This document shows, piece after piece, positions 17,927 to 27,209 of a DNA stretch of 60,645 nucleotides. Under the pieces are notes generated by a model, which saw nothing but the letters and a program-made list of their open reading frames with translations, was not told the origin of the DNA and searched no databases. Numbering within the stretch: position 1 is the first letter of the stretch; every line of letters starts with the position of its first letter. A program made the translations under genes and the position numbers. The stretch spans positions 1 through 60,645 of the forward strand of contig NZ_CAJAXH010000026.1 of assembly GCF_903946935.1 (NCBI RefSeq). Reading direction: 5' to 3'. This DNA comes from an uncultured Thiodictyon sp. (GTDB lineage Bacteria; Pseudomonadota; Gammaproteobacteria; Chromatiales; Chromatiaceae).

Positions 17927-18826
17927 TCAGCACCCCGCGCGCCGCGTTCCCGCGATGAGCGCCCAGCCCTCGCGCAACCGCACCGGTGCCAGTTCGACCT
18001 GCCCCGCATAGGCAGCGCTCACCCCCTGCACCTGCTCGGCCAGCACCCCGGAGAGGACCAAGCGGCCCCCGGGGGCCAGAGCCGCGAGCAGCCGCGGCGC
18101 CAGCTCGACCAGCGGCCCGGCCAGGATGTTGGCGACGACACAGGCCACTGGCAGTCGCCCGGCGACGGCCGGCAGCTCATCGGGCAAACAGACGGTCAAG
18201 CGCGCTTCAACTCCATTGGCGGTGGCGTTGGCGACGGTGGCCTCGATCGCCTGGGGATCGTGGTCGACCGCGATCGCCGCGGCGGCGCCGAGCTTCAAGG
18301 CGGCGATGGCGAGGATGCCGGAGCCGCAACCGTAGTCGAGCAGGGTAAGACCCGACAGTTCGGCGGCGTCCAGCCATTCCAGGCACAGGGCGGTGGTCGG
18401 GTGATGCCCGGTGCCGAAGGCGAGACCCGGGTCCAGGTCCACGACGATGCCGTCCGGGTCTCCCGCCGGCTGACCCTGCGGGCAGACCCAGAGTCGGCGG
18501 CCGAAGCGGGTCGGTCGGAAGTCGTCGAGCCAGACGCGCTCCCAGGCGCGATCGGCGATGTGCTCGCTGCGCGGCGGGGTCAGGCTCAGTGGGCCGAAGG
18601 CCAAGGTGAGGGCATCGACTTGGGCCGCGCCCGCCGCATCGTCCGCGAATAGTGCATGCAACTGCACGGCCTGCCACAGCGGCATGGCCCCCGGCGGGGG
18701 CTCGAGTTGCGGGTCGTCGCCGGCATCGTCCAGGGTCACTGCCAGGGCCCCGGCGTTCTCGAGGGCGGCCTCCAGCAGCGGGGCCTGGTCCCGCGGGACG
18801 GTCAGAGTGAGTTGCAGCCAAGACAT
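17927..18826 (-). CDS. prmA: ribosomal protein L11 methyltransferase
   Basis: PrmA trimethylates ribosomal protein L11. The 299-residue product has the N-terminal substrate-recognition domain (WLQLTLTVPRDQAPLLEAAL), the linker motif DPGLAFGTGHHPTTALCL, the SAM-binding LLDYGCGSGILAIAALKLGA and the catalytic VVANILAGPLVELAP. The ATG at 18826 gives MSWLQLTLTV, the usual start. It sits between accC and the zinc-ribbon gene, as in many gammaproteobacteria. Confidence 0.96.
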   Translation of the reverse strand: MSWLQLTLTVPRDQAPLLEAALENAGALAVTLDDAGDDPQLEPPPGAMPLWQAVQLHALFADDAAGAAQVDALTLAFGPLSLTPPRSEHIADRAWERVWLDDFRPTRFGRRLWVCPQGQPAGDPDGIVVDLDPGLAFGTGHHPTTALCLEWLDAAELSGLTLLDYGCGSGILAIAALKLGAAAAIAVDHDPQAIEATVANATANGVEARLTVCLPDELPAVAGRLPVACVVANILAGPLVELAPRLLAALAPGGRLVLSGVLAEQVQGVSAAYAGQVELAPVRLREGWALIAGTRRAGC

Positions 18827-18863
18827 AGGCGGGTGCTCGGAGAAAAGGGTCATAAGGATACCG

Positions 18864-20207
18864 TCACATCCCCAGTTTCTTCTCCAGGTAGTGGATATTG
18901 GCCCCGCCCGCCTCGAAGGCGGCGTCGCGCATGATGCTGCGTTGCAGCTTGATGTTGGTGTCGATGCCTTCAATCACCGTCTCGCGCAACGCGTTGCTCA
19001 TGCGGGCAATGGCGACTGCCCGATCCTCCCCATGGGTGATCAGCTTGCCGATCATGGAGTCGTAATGCGACGGGACCGTGTAGCCGGAATAGATATGGGT
19101 ATCGATGCGGATGCCGGGCCCCCCGGGGGCATGGAATTCGGTGATCTTGCCGGGGCTGGGGCGGAAGGTCTCGGAGTGCTCGGCATTGATGCGACACTCC
19201 ACGGCATGACCGCGTAACACGATGTCCTCTTGGCGGTAGCGCAGGGGCTCGCCGGCCGCGACCATGATCTGTTCTTTCACGATATCCACCCCGGTGATCA
19301 TCTCGGTGACCGGGTGCTCCACCTGGACGCGGGTATTCATCTCGATGAAATAGAAATGCCCGTCCTCATAGAGGAACTCGAAGGTGCCGGCGCCGCGGTA
19401 GCCGATATCCCGGCAGGCCTGGGCACAGCGCTCCCCGATCTCATGGCGTTGCGCCGGCGTGATGCCGGGCGCCGGGGCCTCTTCCACCACCTTTTGATGA
19501 CGGCGCTGCATGGAACAGTCGCGTTCGCCCAAATAGATGGCATTGCCGTGCTGGTCGGCGAGCATCTGGAACTCGATATGGCGCGGGTTTTCCAGGTACT
19601 TTTCCATGTACACCATGTCATTGTTGAAGGCGGCCGCCGCCTCGGCCCGGGTGAGCGAGATGGCGTTGAGCAGGGTCGCCTCCGAATTCACCACCCGCAT
19701 GCCGCGGCCGCCGCCGCCGCCGGAGGCCTTGATCATAATCGGATAACCGATCGCGCGGGCGAGATCCAGGGTGTGTTTCTTGTCGTTGTCGTCCAGCGGA
19801 CCATCGGAGCCGGGCACGCAGGGCACCCCGGCCGCCTTCATGGCCGCGATGGCGGAGACCTTGTCGCCCATGAGACGGATGGTCTCCGGGCGCGGGCCGA
19901 TAAAGATGAAGCCGGAGCGCTCTACCCGTTCGGCGAAGTCGGCGTTCTCGGACAGGAAGCCGTAGCCCGGATGAATGGCCACCGTATCCGTGACCTCGGC
20001 CGAGCTGATGATGGCTGGAATATTCAGATAGCTGTCGCGCGAGGCGGCCGGCCCGATACAGACCGATTCGTCCGCCAGCAGGACGTGCTTTAAGTCCCGA
20101 TCCGCCTCCGAATGGACGGCGACGGTGCGGATGCCGAGTTCACGGCAGGCGCGCAGGACGCGCAGAGCGATCTCGCCCCGGTTGGCGATGAGGATCTTCT
20201 CGATCAT
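18864..20207 (-). CDS. accC: acetyl-CoA carboxylase biotin carboxylase subunit
   Basis: AccC carboxylates the biotin on AccB using ATP and bicarbonate, starting fatty-acid synthesis. The 447 residues match the family. Motifs: [35 protein letters not shown], the glycine-rich ATP-grasp loop [31 protein letters not shown], and [20 protein letters not shown] with the catalytic Glu/Asn/Arg set. An ATG nine bases further upstream (20216) is an equal alternative start. It follows accB on the same strand by about 85 bases. Confidence 0.97.
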   Translation of the reverse strand: MIEKILIANRGEIALRVLRACRELGIRTVAVHSEADRDLKHVLLADESVCIGPAASRDSYLNIPAIISSAEVTDTVAIHPGYGFLSENADFAERVERSGFIFIGPRPETIRLMGDKVSAIAAMKAAGVPCVPGSDGPLDDNDKKHTLDLARAIGYPIMIKASGGGGGRGMRVVNSEATLLNAISLTRAEAAAAFNNDMVYMEKYLENPRHIEFQMLADQHGNAIYLGERDCSMQRRHQKVVEEAPAPGITPAQRHEIGERCAQACRDIGYRGAGTFEFLYEDGHFYFIEMNTRVQVEHPVTEMITGVDIVKEQIMVAAGEPLRYRQEDIVLRGHAVECRINAEHSETFRPSPGKITEFHAPGGPGIRIDTHIYSGYTVPSHYDSMIGKLITHGEDRAVAIARMSNALRETVIEGIDTNIKLQRSIMRDAAFEAGGANIHYLEKKLGM

Positions 20208-20294
20208 GGCTGGCATGCTGGGGTTGCCTGTAAACGGTGGCCGACGGGTGCGGTGTGGCATGCGGGATCGTGCGGCGGGCGCCGCGCGGGCGGG

Positions 20295-20753
20295 TCACTC
20301 GATAATGAACAGGGGCTGGTTGTATTCGACCGGCTGGCCGTTTTCCACCAGGATGCGGCGCACTGTGCCGGCCTTCTCACACTCGATCTGGTTGAGGATC
20401 TTCATCGCCTCGATGATGCAGAGCGTATCCCCGTGTTTGACCTTCTGACCCTCCTCGACGAAGGGCCCGGAGCCCGGGGCGGGGGCGCGGTAGAAGGTGC
20501 CGACCATGGGTGAGCGCACGACCTCGCCCGCCAGTCCATCGAGCACCTCATCCCCGGGCTTGACCGGGGTGGACGCGACCGCAGCCGGTGCCGCGGCGGC
20601 CGCCGGCATCGCCATTGCCTGGGGCATAAACAGCGATGTCGCACCGCCGTGTCGGCTGATGCGCACCGACTCCTCACCCTCGTGGATCTCGATCTCCGCC
20701 ACGTTGGATTGCTCCAGGAGTTCGATCAGTTTCTTGACCTTGCGGATATCCAT
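20295..20753 (-). CDS. accB: biotin carboxyl carrier protein of acetyl-CoA carboxylase
   Basis: AccB carries the biotin that shuttles CO2 between biotin carboxylase and the carboxyltransferase. The 152-residue product has the N-terminal [23 protein letters not shown] segment, an Ala/Pro linker in the middle, and the biotinyl domain with [20 protein letters not shown], where the Lys of EAMK is biotinylated. It begins two bases after the aroQ stop, so it is probably co-transcribed with aroQ and accC. Confidence 0.97.
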   Translation of the reverse strand: MDIRKVKKLIELLEQSNVAEIEIHEGEESVRISRHGGATSLFMPQAMAMPAAAAAPAAVASTPVKPGDEVLDGLAGEVVRSPMVGTFYRAPAPGSGPFVEEGQKVKHGDTLCIIEAMKILNQIECEKAGTVRRILVENGQPVEYNQPLFIIE

Positions 20754-20755
20754 GT

Positions 20756-21217
20756 TCAGTGGTTCTCGGTGGGATTGGCCGGCACCAGCCGGCTGAAGGC
20801 GGCGCGAAGCGCCAGTTCATACCCTTGCGCACCCAGCCCGCTGATCACCCCCACCGCAATATCGGAGAAGTAGGAGTGGCGACGAAAGGGCTCGCGCGCC
20901 TGCACGTTCGAGAGGTGTACCTCGATGAAGGGGATGGCGACGGCAAGCAGTGCATCGCGTAGCGCAACGCTGGTATGGGTAAAGGCGGCCGGGTTAAAGA
21001 TAATGAAGCAGACACCGTCCGCCGGGGCGGCATGGACGCGCTCGATCAATTGGTGCTCGGCGTTGCTCTGGACGAAGGCCAGGTCATGACCCTCGCGTTG
21101 CGCCGCCGCGCGCAGCCGCTCCTCGATTTGCGCGAGGGTGACCTGGCCGTAATGGCCCGGCTCCCGGGTTCCGAGTAGGTTGAGATTGGGCCCGTTGAGG
21201 ACCAGGATGCTTGCCAT
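20756..21217 (-). CDS. aroQ: type II 3-dehydroquinate dehydratase
   Basis: AroQ removes water from 3-dehydroquinate in the shikimate pathway. The 153-residue product shows [20 protein letters not shown] with the catalytic Tyr, [52 protein letters not shown] with the active-site His, and [19 protein letters not shown]. The start at 21217 gives MASILVLNG. The placement directly before accB is conserved in many gammaproteobacteria. Confidence 0.97.
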   Translation of the reverse strand: MASILVLNGPNLNLLGTREPGHYGQVTLAQIEERLRAAAQREGHDLAFVQSNAEHQLIERVHAAPADGVCFIIFNPAAFTHTSVALRDALLAVAIPFIEVHLSNVQAREPFRRHSYFSDIAVGVISGLGAQGYELALRAAFSRLVPANPTENH

Positions 21218-21408
21218 GTCGGCGCTGTGACCTTGCAGATTCGGGGGTTCGGGGTGGTCGGCGCGGGAGCGGCGGCCGCCGGGGCGCCGCCAGGGCGCGG
21301 GTAGTCCGTGCAGGGGCGGCAAAGCGGCGCGAATTGTGCCGATTTTGCGCGATCTTGTCCAGCGTGGCGCTTGGTCCCGGCGTGGCCCGGCCCCACCCGC
21401 CGCGCGGC

Positions 21409-23742
21409 TCAGGGAGCGACCCGCCGCAGGTGCGCGACGAACTGCGGGGCGGGCGTGAAACCGACCAGCCGTCGCCCCGCCGCCTCCGCCCCCGTGGCAT
21501 CGAAGAACAGCATGGCCGGCGGCCCGGGGAGCTTGAAGCGCCCCTGCATCAGGGCCCGATCGGCGGCATCGTTGGCGGTCACGTCGGCCTGGAGCAGGAC
21601 GAAGCGGGCGAGGGCGCCGATCGCCGCGGGGTCGCTGAAGGTGTCGCGCTCCAGCTCTTTGCAGGACACGCACCAATCGGCATAGAAATCGAGCATAACC
21701 GGGCGCCCGGCCGCGCGGGCGCCGGCCAGCTCCCGATCCAGATCGGCCACGGTCTTGATCCGCTTGAAGGCGATCGGTGCGCCCGCGGCGGCCGCACCGC
21801 CCGTCCCCAGCAGACCGCGCAAGGGCTGGAGGGTGTCCTTACCGCCCGCGGCGGCCCCGACCAGCATGAGCGCACCGTAGATGAGCAGGCCGATCCCGAG
21901 CCCTTTCCAGAGCTTGCTCCAGCCGCCGGCCCCGGGTGGCAGATGGGTGAGCGCCCCCAGATAGACCGCGGAGCCGATGAGCAGCAATCCCCACAGGAGC
22001 ATGGACAGTGCCGCCGGCAGGATACGCTCCAGGAGCGCGATCGCCACGCCCAGCAGCGCCACCCCGAAGACCGCGTTGACCGCCCCCATCCAGGCCCCGG
22101 CGCGGGGCAGGAGCTTGCCGGCGGAGGTGCCGATCACGATGAGCGGCGCACCCATCCCCAGGCTCAAGGCGAACAGCGCCACCCCGCCCAGGACCGCGTC
22201 GCCGGTCTGGCTGATATAGATCAGCGCGCCGAACAGTGGCGGGGCGACGCAGGGGCCGACGATCAGGGCGGAGAGCACCCCCATGATGGCGACCCCGAGC
22301 AGGGTGCCGCCCTGTTGCCGGTGGCTCAGTGCGGCCAGCCGGGAGTGTAACCCGGAGGGCAGTTGCAGGTGATAGAAGCCGAACATGGACAAGGCCAGGG
22401 CGACGAAGACCAGGGCGAAGGCGGTCAGAATCCAGGGGTTTTGGAAGGCCGCCTGGAGGTTCGCGCCGAAGAGCCCCGCCAGCACCCCGGCCGCGGTATA
22501 GGTCAGGGCCATGGCGAGCACATACACCAGCGACAGCAGGAAGGCCCGGCGGGTGGTGAGTTGGGCGCCATGGCCGGCGATGATGCCGGACAGGATCGGG
22601 ATCATCGGGAAGACACAGGGGGTGAAGGCGAGCAGGAGCCCGAAGCCGAAGAAGAGTGCCACCACGGCCAACAGGCTGCCGCCGGCCAGGACCGCGGCGA
22701 TCCGATCCAACTGCGCGGGTGGCGCCGCGGCGGTGGCCGGGTCGATCGGCCGGGTCTCGGCGGGGGCGGGCGGGGGGCCGTCCGGCGCCTGGTCCTCACC
22801 GCTGGACGGCAGCGCCGGCAGGTCGAGCTTGATGCGCTGGGTCTGGGGCGGATAGCAGATCCCCTGCTCGGCGCAGCCCTGATACTTGGCGACCAGGGTG
22901 ACGGTGGTCGGCGCGGCGGCGGTGCGCACCAAGGGCACACTCAGAGCCAAGCGGTCGCGGTAGACCGCCACCTCGCCCACGCTGCCGTCGGGCCGCACGC
23001 CGTCCTTCTCGACCGCACCCGGGGGCAATTGGAAGGCCCCGAGTTTGACCCCGGTCGCCCCGTCCAGGGCAAGCGCGACCTTATCGCGATTCAGGTAGGT
23101 CCCGGGGGCCATCGTCCAAGTCAGTTCCAGCCGATCCGGTGCGGCCACGACCGCGGCAACGGCAAAGGCCTCCTCGACGCTCGGGGCCGCGCCAGCCAAT
23201 CCCGCCGCGGCCCCCGGCGGCGGCGCAAGGGCCTGGCCGATGCGTTGAGGGTGCCTGTCTGCGGGCGGCGCGGCGGGCTCGACGGCCCGGGGCAGGCTGA
23301 CCAGCAGCCGCTGGCGTTGCGGGGGATAGCACAGTCCGGCATCGGCACAGCCCTGGGCGCTGGTCTCCAGGGCCAGGGTGTCCCCGGCCCCCGGCCGGCG
23401 CGTGACCGGGAGGCGGACCTCCACCTGATCGCGATGGATCTTCACCTCCCCGAAATAGGCATCCTGCTTGGTCTGCGCGGCCGGCAGGTCGGGACTGCCC
23501 AGCGTCATCTGCGGGGTGTCGGTGGTGAAACGCAGCTTGGCTTGGTAGAGGTAATAGCCCTTGGCGATGACCCACCGCACCCGCACGGCGTCCGCCCCGT
23601 CCGGTTGCGCGGACACCTGGAAGGCCTGCTCCGGCTGCAGAAAGTCGGCGGCGGCGAGGCGCGGGGCGGCGCCGACGACGATCGGCAGGAGCAGGACCAG
23701 GCGCAGCAGGCCCACGGCCCTGGCCCTCAGGCGTGCGTGCAT
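21409..23742 (-). CDS. dsbD: protein-disulfide reductase DsbD, with duplicated N-terminal domain
   Basis: DsbD passes electrons from cytoplasmic thioredoxin to periplasmic thiol proteins. The 777-residue product is longer than the usual ~570. It has a signal peptide, then two DsbD-alpha-type domains in tandem, each with its own Cys pair ([11 protein letters not shown] near residue 135 and [11 protein letters not shown] near residue 290). An eight-helix transmembrane part follows with [14 protein letters not shown] and [12 protein letters not shown] Cys motifs. The C-terminal thioredoxin-like domain has [14 protein letters not shown]. All redox centres are present. Its ATG lies 16 bases inside the cutA 3' end, so translation is probably coupled to cutA. 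Confidence 0.95.
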   Translation of the reverse strand: MHARLRARAVGLLRLVLLLPIVVGAAPRLAAADFLQPEQAFQVSAQPDGADAVRVRWVIAKGYYLYQAKLRFTTDTPQMTLGSPDLPAAQTKQDAYFGEVKIHRDQVEVRLPVTRRPGAGDTLALETSAQGCADAGLCYPPQRQRLLVSLPRAVEPAAPPADRHPQRIGQALAPPPGAAAGLAGAAPSVEEAFAVAAVVAAPDRLELTWTMAPGTYLNRDKVALALDGATGVKLGAFQLPPGAVEKDGVRPDGSVGEVAVYRDRLALSVPLVRTAAAPTTVTLVAKYQGCAEQGICYPPQTQRIKLDLPALPSSGEDQAPDGPPPAPAETRPIDPATAAAPPAQLDRIAAVLAGGSLLAVVALFFGFGLLLAFTPCVFPMIPILSGIIAGHGAQLTTRRAFLLSLVYVLAMALTYTAAGVLAGLFGANLQAAFQNPWILTAFALVFVALALSMFGFYHLQLPSGLHSRLAALSHRQQGGTLLGVAIMGVLSALIVGPCVAPPLFGALIYISQTGDAVLGGVALFALSLGMGAPLIVIGTSAGKLLPRAGAWMGAVNAVFGVALLGVAIALLERILPAALSMLLWGLLLIGSAVYLGALTHLPPGAGGWSKLWKGLGIGLLIYGALMLVGAAAGGKDTLQPLRGLLGTGGAAAAGAPIAFKRIKTVADLDRELAGARAAGRPVMLDFYADWCVSCKELERDTFSDPAAIGALARFVLLQADVTANDAADRALMQGRFKLPGPPAMLFFDATGAEAAGRRLVGFTPAPQFVAHLRRVAP

Positions 23743-24056
23743 GAGGTCACCCAGTTCAGGTAGTCGGGGAGCCCGGCGGCGATCGGCAGCGCGATGATCT
23801 CCGGTACCTGGTAGGGATGCAGCCCGCGCAGGGTCTCGGTCAGGGCCGGGAGGCGTCCCGCGACGGTCTTGATCAGCAGCAACACCTCGGTCTCGCGTTG
23901 GACCTCGCCCTCCCAGCGATAGATGGAGGCGATGCCCGGCAGCAGATTCACGCAGGCGGCCAGCCGCTCGCCCACCAAGCGCTCGGCAATGCGCGCGGCA
24001 GTCTCCTGGTCCGGACAGGTGCAGAACACCAGCCGACAATCGGTTTCCGGGGTCAT
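23727..24056 (-). CDS. cutA: divalent-cation tolerance protein CutA
   Basis: CutA is a small trimeric protein linked to copper tolerance. The 109 residues match the family: LVFCTCPDQETAARIAERLVGERLAACVNLLPGI at the start, IYRWEGEVQRETEVLLLIKT in the middle and LHPYQVPEIIALPI near the end. The ATG at 24056 follows an AGGAGA site formed by the codons after a further ATG at 24068, which makes 24056 the better start. cutA next to dsbD is a common pairing. Confidence 0.94.
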   Translation of the reverse strand: MTPETDCRLVFCTCPDQETAARIAERLVGERLAACVNLLPGIASIYRWEGEVQRETEVLLLIKTVAGRLPALTETLRGLHPYQVPEIIALPIAAGLPDYLNWVTSCTHA

Positions 24057-24210
24057 AGGTCTCCTCATGCGGGGTTCGGGATGGCGGCGCTCGGCCGACG
24101 GACTGTGGGATGATACGGGGACGGCCGGTCTTTGGCTTCCATTTGGAACCGGATACCGGCCATCGTCGCGCGGCCAAGGCGCCGCGCCTACCTACCCAGA
24201 GGCCGCTACC

Positions 24211-24630
24211 GTGCCAATTTTGATTTTGTTTTTTATCGGCTTACCAATCATCGAGATCTATTTTCTGATCGAGGTGGGGGCCATCATCGGCGCCGTGCCG
24301 GCCATCGCGCTCACCCTGTTGTGCGCGCTGCTTGGCACCTGGCTGGTCCGCCGTCAGGGGTTCAGTGTACTCATGCGGGTGCGCGAATCGCTCGCCCGCG
24401 ATGAGGTCCCGGCCCTGGAGCTGGTGGACGGCGCCCTGCTGCTGGTCGCCGGATTGTTCCTGCTGCTGCCTGGTTTCCTCACCGATATCGTCGGCTTTCT
24501 GCTCCTGATCCCGCCGCTGCGCCGGTTGGTCATCCGGCGCACCCTGGGGGTGATCCCGGTACGCACCTTCGATGCCGATCCCGGGCGCGGCCCGCGCGTG
24601 ATCGAGGGGCACTTTCGTCGCGAGGACTAA
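24211..24630 (+). CDS. fxsA: FxsA family membrane protein
   Basis: FxsA is a cytoplasmic-membrane protein first known for reducing phage F exclusion; its normal role is unclear. The 139-residue product has about three to four hydrophobic segments, with FFIGLPIIEIYFLIEVGAIIG at the start, GTWLVRRQGFSVLMR in the loop, and LLVAGLFLLLPGFLTDIVGFLLLIPPLRRLV. Start is a GTG at 24211; longer ATG starts give non-family sequence. It is divergent from cutA. groESL, its usual downstream neighbour, is not here. Confidence 0.9.
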   Translation: MPILILFFIGLPIIEIYFLIEVGAIIGAVPAIALTLLCALLGTWLVRRQGFSVLMRVRESLARDEVPALELVDGALLLVAGLFLLLPGFLTDIVGFLLLIPPLRRLVIRRTLGVIPVRTFDADPGRGPRVIEGHFRRED

Positions 24631-24631
24631 C

Positions 24632-24716
24632 GGCCCTGGCCCGTCCCCCTCTCCGTTCTCCCCCACGAAGAGGAAGGGAGACGTGGACCGCGCTCCCGGC
24701 GCGACTTGCACGGGAA
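24632..24716 (+). repeat. ~125-bp dispersed repeat, copy 1 (diverged, partial)
   Basis: It aligns with the second half of copies at 28387, 36407 and 45065: CCGTCCCC, the AGGAAGGGAGA core and GGACCGCGCTCCC then GCGCGACTT. The first half (the MAPxPPR-coding part) is missing. It fills the whole gap between the convergent stop codons of fxsA and the hydrolase gene. Confidence 0.75.
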
Positions 24717-24719
24717 GGC

Positions 24720-26534
24720 TCAGTCGACCACCGGAAAGGTCACTGCAATGGCCCAGGCAAAGGCCAGTCCGATGGCCAGTGCGCCCACCAGCGGGTGGCG
24801 GGTGCGCCGGTAGATCCAGCCGCCGATGAGTCCGTAGAGCAGGAAAAAGACCAGGATCGCCGGCACGATGATGATGAGGAAGAACAGTTGGCTGAGATTC
24901 AGGGCCACCGCCGCCAGCAGTGAGAACAGGAATAACGCCTTGGTGAGCACCGGCGCGGCCCGCGGTGTACCTGGTCCGTGGGTGAGCCAGCCATCGGCGG
25001 CAAAGTAGGCCCAGGTGCCCGGGACAATCGCCAGAATCAACCACAGGCGGCCGGCCGCGGGCAGGAAGGAGGTGACATAGCGGTCGATGGGGAGCGCGAT
25101 CGCCAGGGTCAGGTAGGTGCCGCTGACCAGTGTGCCGATCAGCAGGCCCGGCCACAGGACCAGCCCCGCCGACGGCGGCGGTGCGGCGGCGACGACGCGC
25201 TGACGCCATGGCGGTAAGCGTAGCGCTGCGATGGCCAGCAGGGCGTAGACCCCAAGTAAGAAGACGGTGACGTAGCGATTCAGCAGGGGTGCGGCGATCG
25301 GCAGGTTCAGCATGGCGGCAACCTGACTATCCAGCAGGGGCCGCTCGAGCGTCAGGGTAAGGTAGGTGCTGCTGGCCAGGATGGCGATCGCCAGTCCCAA
25401 CCACAGGGTCCGTCCAACCAGGCGGCCGGTCGTGGCCCAGAGTCCCGCCATGGTCAGCAGACCGTAGACCCCGAAGTGCAGGGCCAGATAGTCCCCGAGC
25501 AGGATCGGCAGATAGTCGCTGGGCATGAAGCGCAAGGTGAGCGGGGTGAGCAGGGCCGGGAAGATCGCCACCGGCAGCAGTTGCCGCCAGGTGAGCCCCG
25601 CCCCCAGCGGTCGAGTCGCCGCCCGCGGCAGCAGACGCGACAGCGGCCAGGTCAGGGCGACGATACCGAGGAAGAGCAGGCCGAGCGATTGCCCGCGGGC
25701 GTCGATGAAGCCGTCTCCCGCGTGTCCGAGGGCCCGGTTTAGCCAATCCAGGGCGGCACCGATGCCGCCGCGTCCGTACAGCACCCCGATGTGCTCCACC
25801 CCGGGGACCAGCACCAGCTCCCGGGCGCTGCCGGTGGCCAGGTCGCCATAGGTCACGCCGGGCTCGACCGCGTCGCCGGTGGCGGCGGTGATGGCGTCAC
25901 GGCCGGCCTCGTGGAGCATCGCGGGCTCCAGCTCCCCGAACACGAACAGCAGGTTACGCGGTTGGGTCCGCGGGGCATCCGGGCCCATGTAGGGCGATAG
26001 GAGTACCGAGGCCACGACCTGGTCGCGATGCGCGGTGGCATAGCGCAATAGGATGTCCCCGGCCATGGAGTGCCCGAGCAAGGCCAATCGGCCGTCGCCC
26101 CCGGGCAGTCCAGCGGCGAACCCGGCCACCTGCTCTAATGCCCCCAGCAAGACCCCCACGCGTCGCGCCTCGTCTTCCAGGCGGGCGACGAAGGGGCGTG
26201 GGTTGCGACCGTGCCCGGGAAAGTCGAAGGTAACGGCCATATACCCGTTGCGGGCCAGGGTGACCGCATAGGGCTGCATCAACTGCTGCGAGGCGGCGAA
26301 GCCGTGGGCGATGACCACCACGGGTGCCGGCGTCCCGCCGGCCGGGCGGTAGACGGTAACCGGGATGTCGCCGACCCGTTGGGTCTCGACGGTGAGGCCC
26401 GCCGTGGCCGCGGTCAGGCGCCACAGGCCAGTGCCGATCGCGGCCACGGCGAGGAGGGCGACGGCGAACGCCGCCAGGGCGAGCGCCCGCCGGAAGCGCT
26501 CTGGTTTGGCGACGTCGGCGATAGGGATCGTCAT
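24720..26534 (-). CDS. alpha/beta hydrolase fused to polytopic membrane domain
   Basis: The product (about 604 residues) has an N-terminal membrane helix (residues 17-40), then an alpha/beta hydrolase domain: VVVIAHGFAASQQLMQPY (oxyanion loop), FDFPGHGRNP, ALLGHSMAGDILLRYA with the nucleophile Ser of G-H-S-M-A-G, and LVPGVEHIGVLYG with a probable catalytic His. From about residue 290 to the end there are eight or more hydrophobic helices. Two of these segments look like an internal duplication (STYLTLTL and GTYLTLAI). It may act on a lipid or acylated substrate at the membrane. The ATG at 26534 is chosen; longer frames are possible. No partner gene is evident. Confidence 0.75.
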   Translation of the reverse strand: MTIPIADVAKPERFRRALALAAFAVALLAVAAIGTGLWRLTAATAGLTVETQRVGDIPVTVYRPAGGTPAPVVVIAHGFAASQQLMQPYAVTLARNGYMAVTFDFPGHGRNPRPFVARLEDEARRVGVLLGALEQVAGFAAGLPGGDGRLALLGHSMAGDILLRYATAHRDQVVASVLLSPYMGPDAPRTQPRNLLFVFGELEPAMLHEAGRDAITAATGDAVEPGVTYGDLATGSARELVLVPGVEHIGVLYGRGGIGAALDWLNRALGHAGDGFIDARGQSLGLLFLGIVALTWPLSRLLPRAATRPLGAGLTWRQLLPVAIFPALLTPLTLRFMPSDYLPILLGDYLALHFGVYGLLTMAGLWATTGRLVGRTLWLGLAIAILASSTYLTLTLERPLLDSQVAAMLNLPIAAPLLNRYVTVFLLGVYALLAIAALRLPPWRQRVVAAAPPPSAGLVLWPGLLIGTLVSGTYLTLAIALPIDRYVTSFLPAAGRLWLILAIVPGTWAYFAADGWLTHGPGTPRAAPVLTKALFLFSLLAAVALNLSQLFFLIIIVPAILVFFLLYGLIGGWIYRRTRHPLVGALAIGLAFAWAIAVTFPVVD

Positions 26535-26679
26535 GGGGGGATACCTTGAAGGAAAGAAATGCTCGCAACCAGACATGGGGACAGGCAGACGCCAAGAAAG
26601 CGACGCTTAACGACAGGGTGCCGGGGCGGTCAGTGACACTGGCCAACGCATCGGCGCCGAAATGGGGTACTGTTTGCCG

Positions 26680-27141
26680 ATGAAGATAGCCCCAGCCCGT
26701 GCCTTAGCGATCCTCGTCGTGCTGCTGTCCGGCGGTTGCGACACGCGCCTGCCAGTACCCGATGCGACCCTGCTCGAGGTCAACGCCGCTGTCAACCGTC
26801 AGGGTCTGCCCTGCCCGCGCGACTACTGCCAGGATGATTGGCCCGATCCCGCCGACCTACCGCAACTCGAGTATTGGGACTGCAAGGCCTACGCGGTGGC
26901 CAAGGCCCATCGACTGATCGGTCAGTATGGCTACTCGCCGAACCGACTGGAATATTTGCTGATCGCCGGTCCACCGCTGCGGGTCACCCATGCCGCCCTG
27001 TTGGTGGACGGTCGCTGGGTGATGGATCTGGGGCTGCGCTGTCAGGTGTGCGAGCTGGACCGATTCGTCGCTGGCGTGACCGTCACCGGACGGCTGCCGG
27101 TGAACGAACTACCGCTGGTGGTGAGGATGCTCAGGCGCTGA
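26680..27141 (+). CDS. transglutaminase-like cysteine proteinase lipoprotein (BTLCP-like)
   Basis: The product (about 153 residues) begins with a lipoprotein signal (MKIAPARALAILVVLLSGGC, lipobox Cys near residue 20). The mature part contains YWDCKAYAVAKAHRLIGQYG, then THAALLVDG and RWVMDLG, which match the Cys-His-Asp order of bacterial transglutaminase-like cysteine proteinases (the LapG family). The usual DCED is DCKA here, so the residue after Cys is unusual. Such enzymes cleave adhesins at the cell surface. It lies just before the polysaccharide locus. An alternative start six codons upstream at 26662 is possible. The family call rests on motif pattern only. Confidence 0.6.
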   Translation: MKIAPARALAILVVLLSGGCDTRLPVPDATLLEVNAAVNRQGLPCPRDYCQDDWPDPADLPQLEYWDCKAYAVAKAHRLIGQYGYSPNRLEYLLIAGPPLRVTHAALLVDGRWVMDLGLRCQVCELDRFVAGVTVTGRLPVNELPLVVRMLRR

Positions 27142-27209
27142 ACCCGTCGCCGCCCGACGCGCTCGCGAGGCACGGTCGGGAACAGTCGGCCCCCAGGCCG
27201 GTGATTGTC

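Noticed and set aside
21211-23763. Large plus-strand frames opposite aroQ and dsbD (379 and 466 residues)
   Set aside because: They are low-complexity Gly/Arg/Gln shadows of well supported minus-strand genes.
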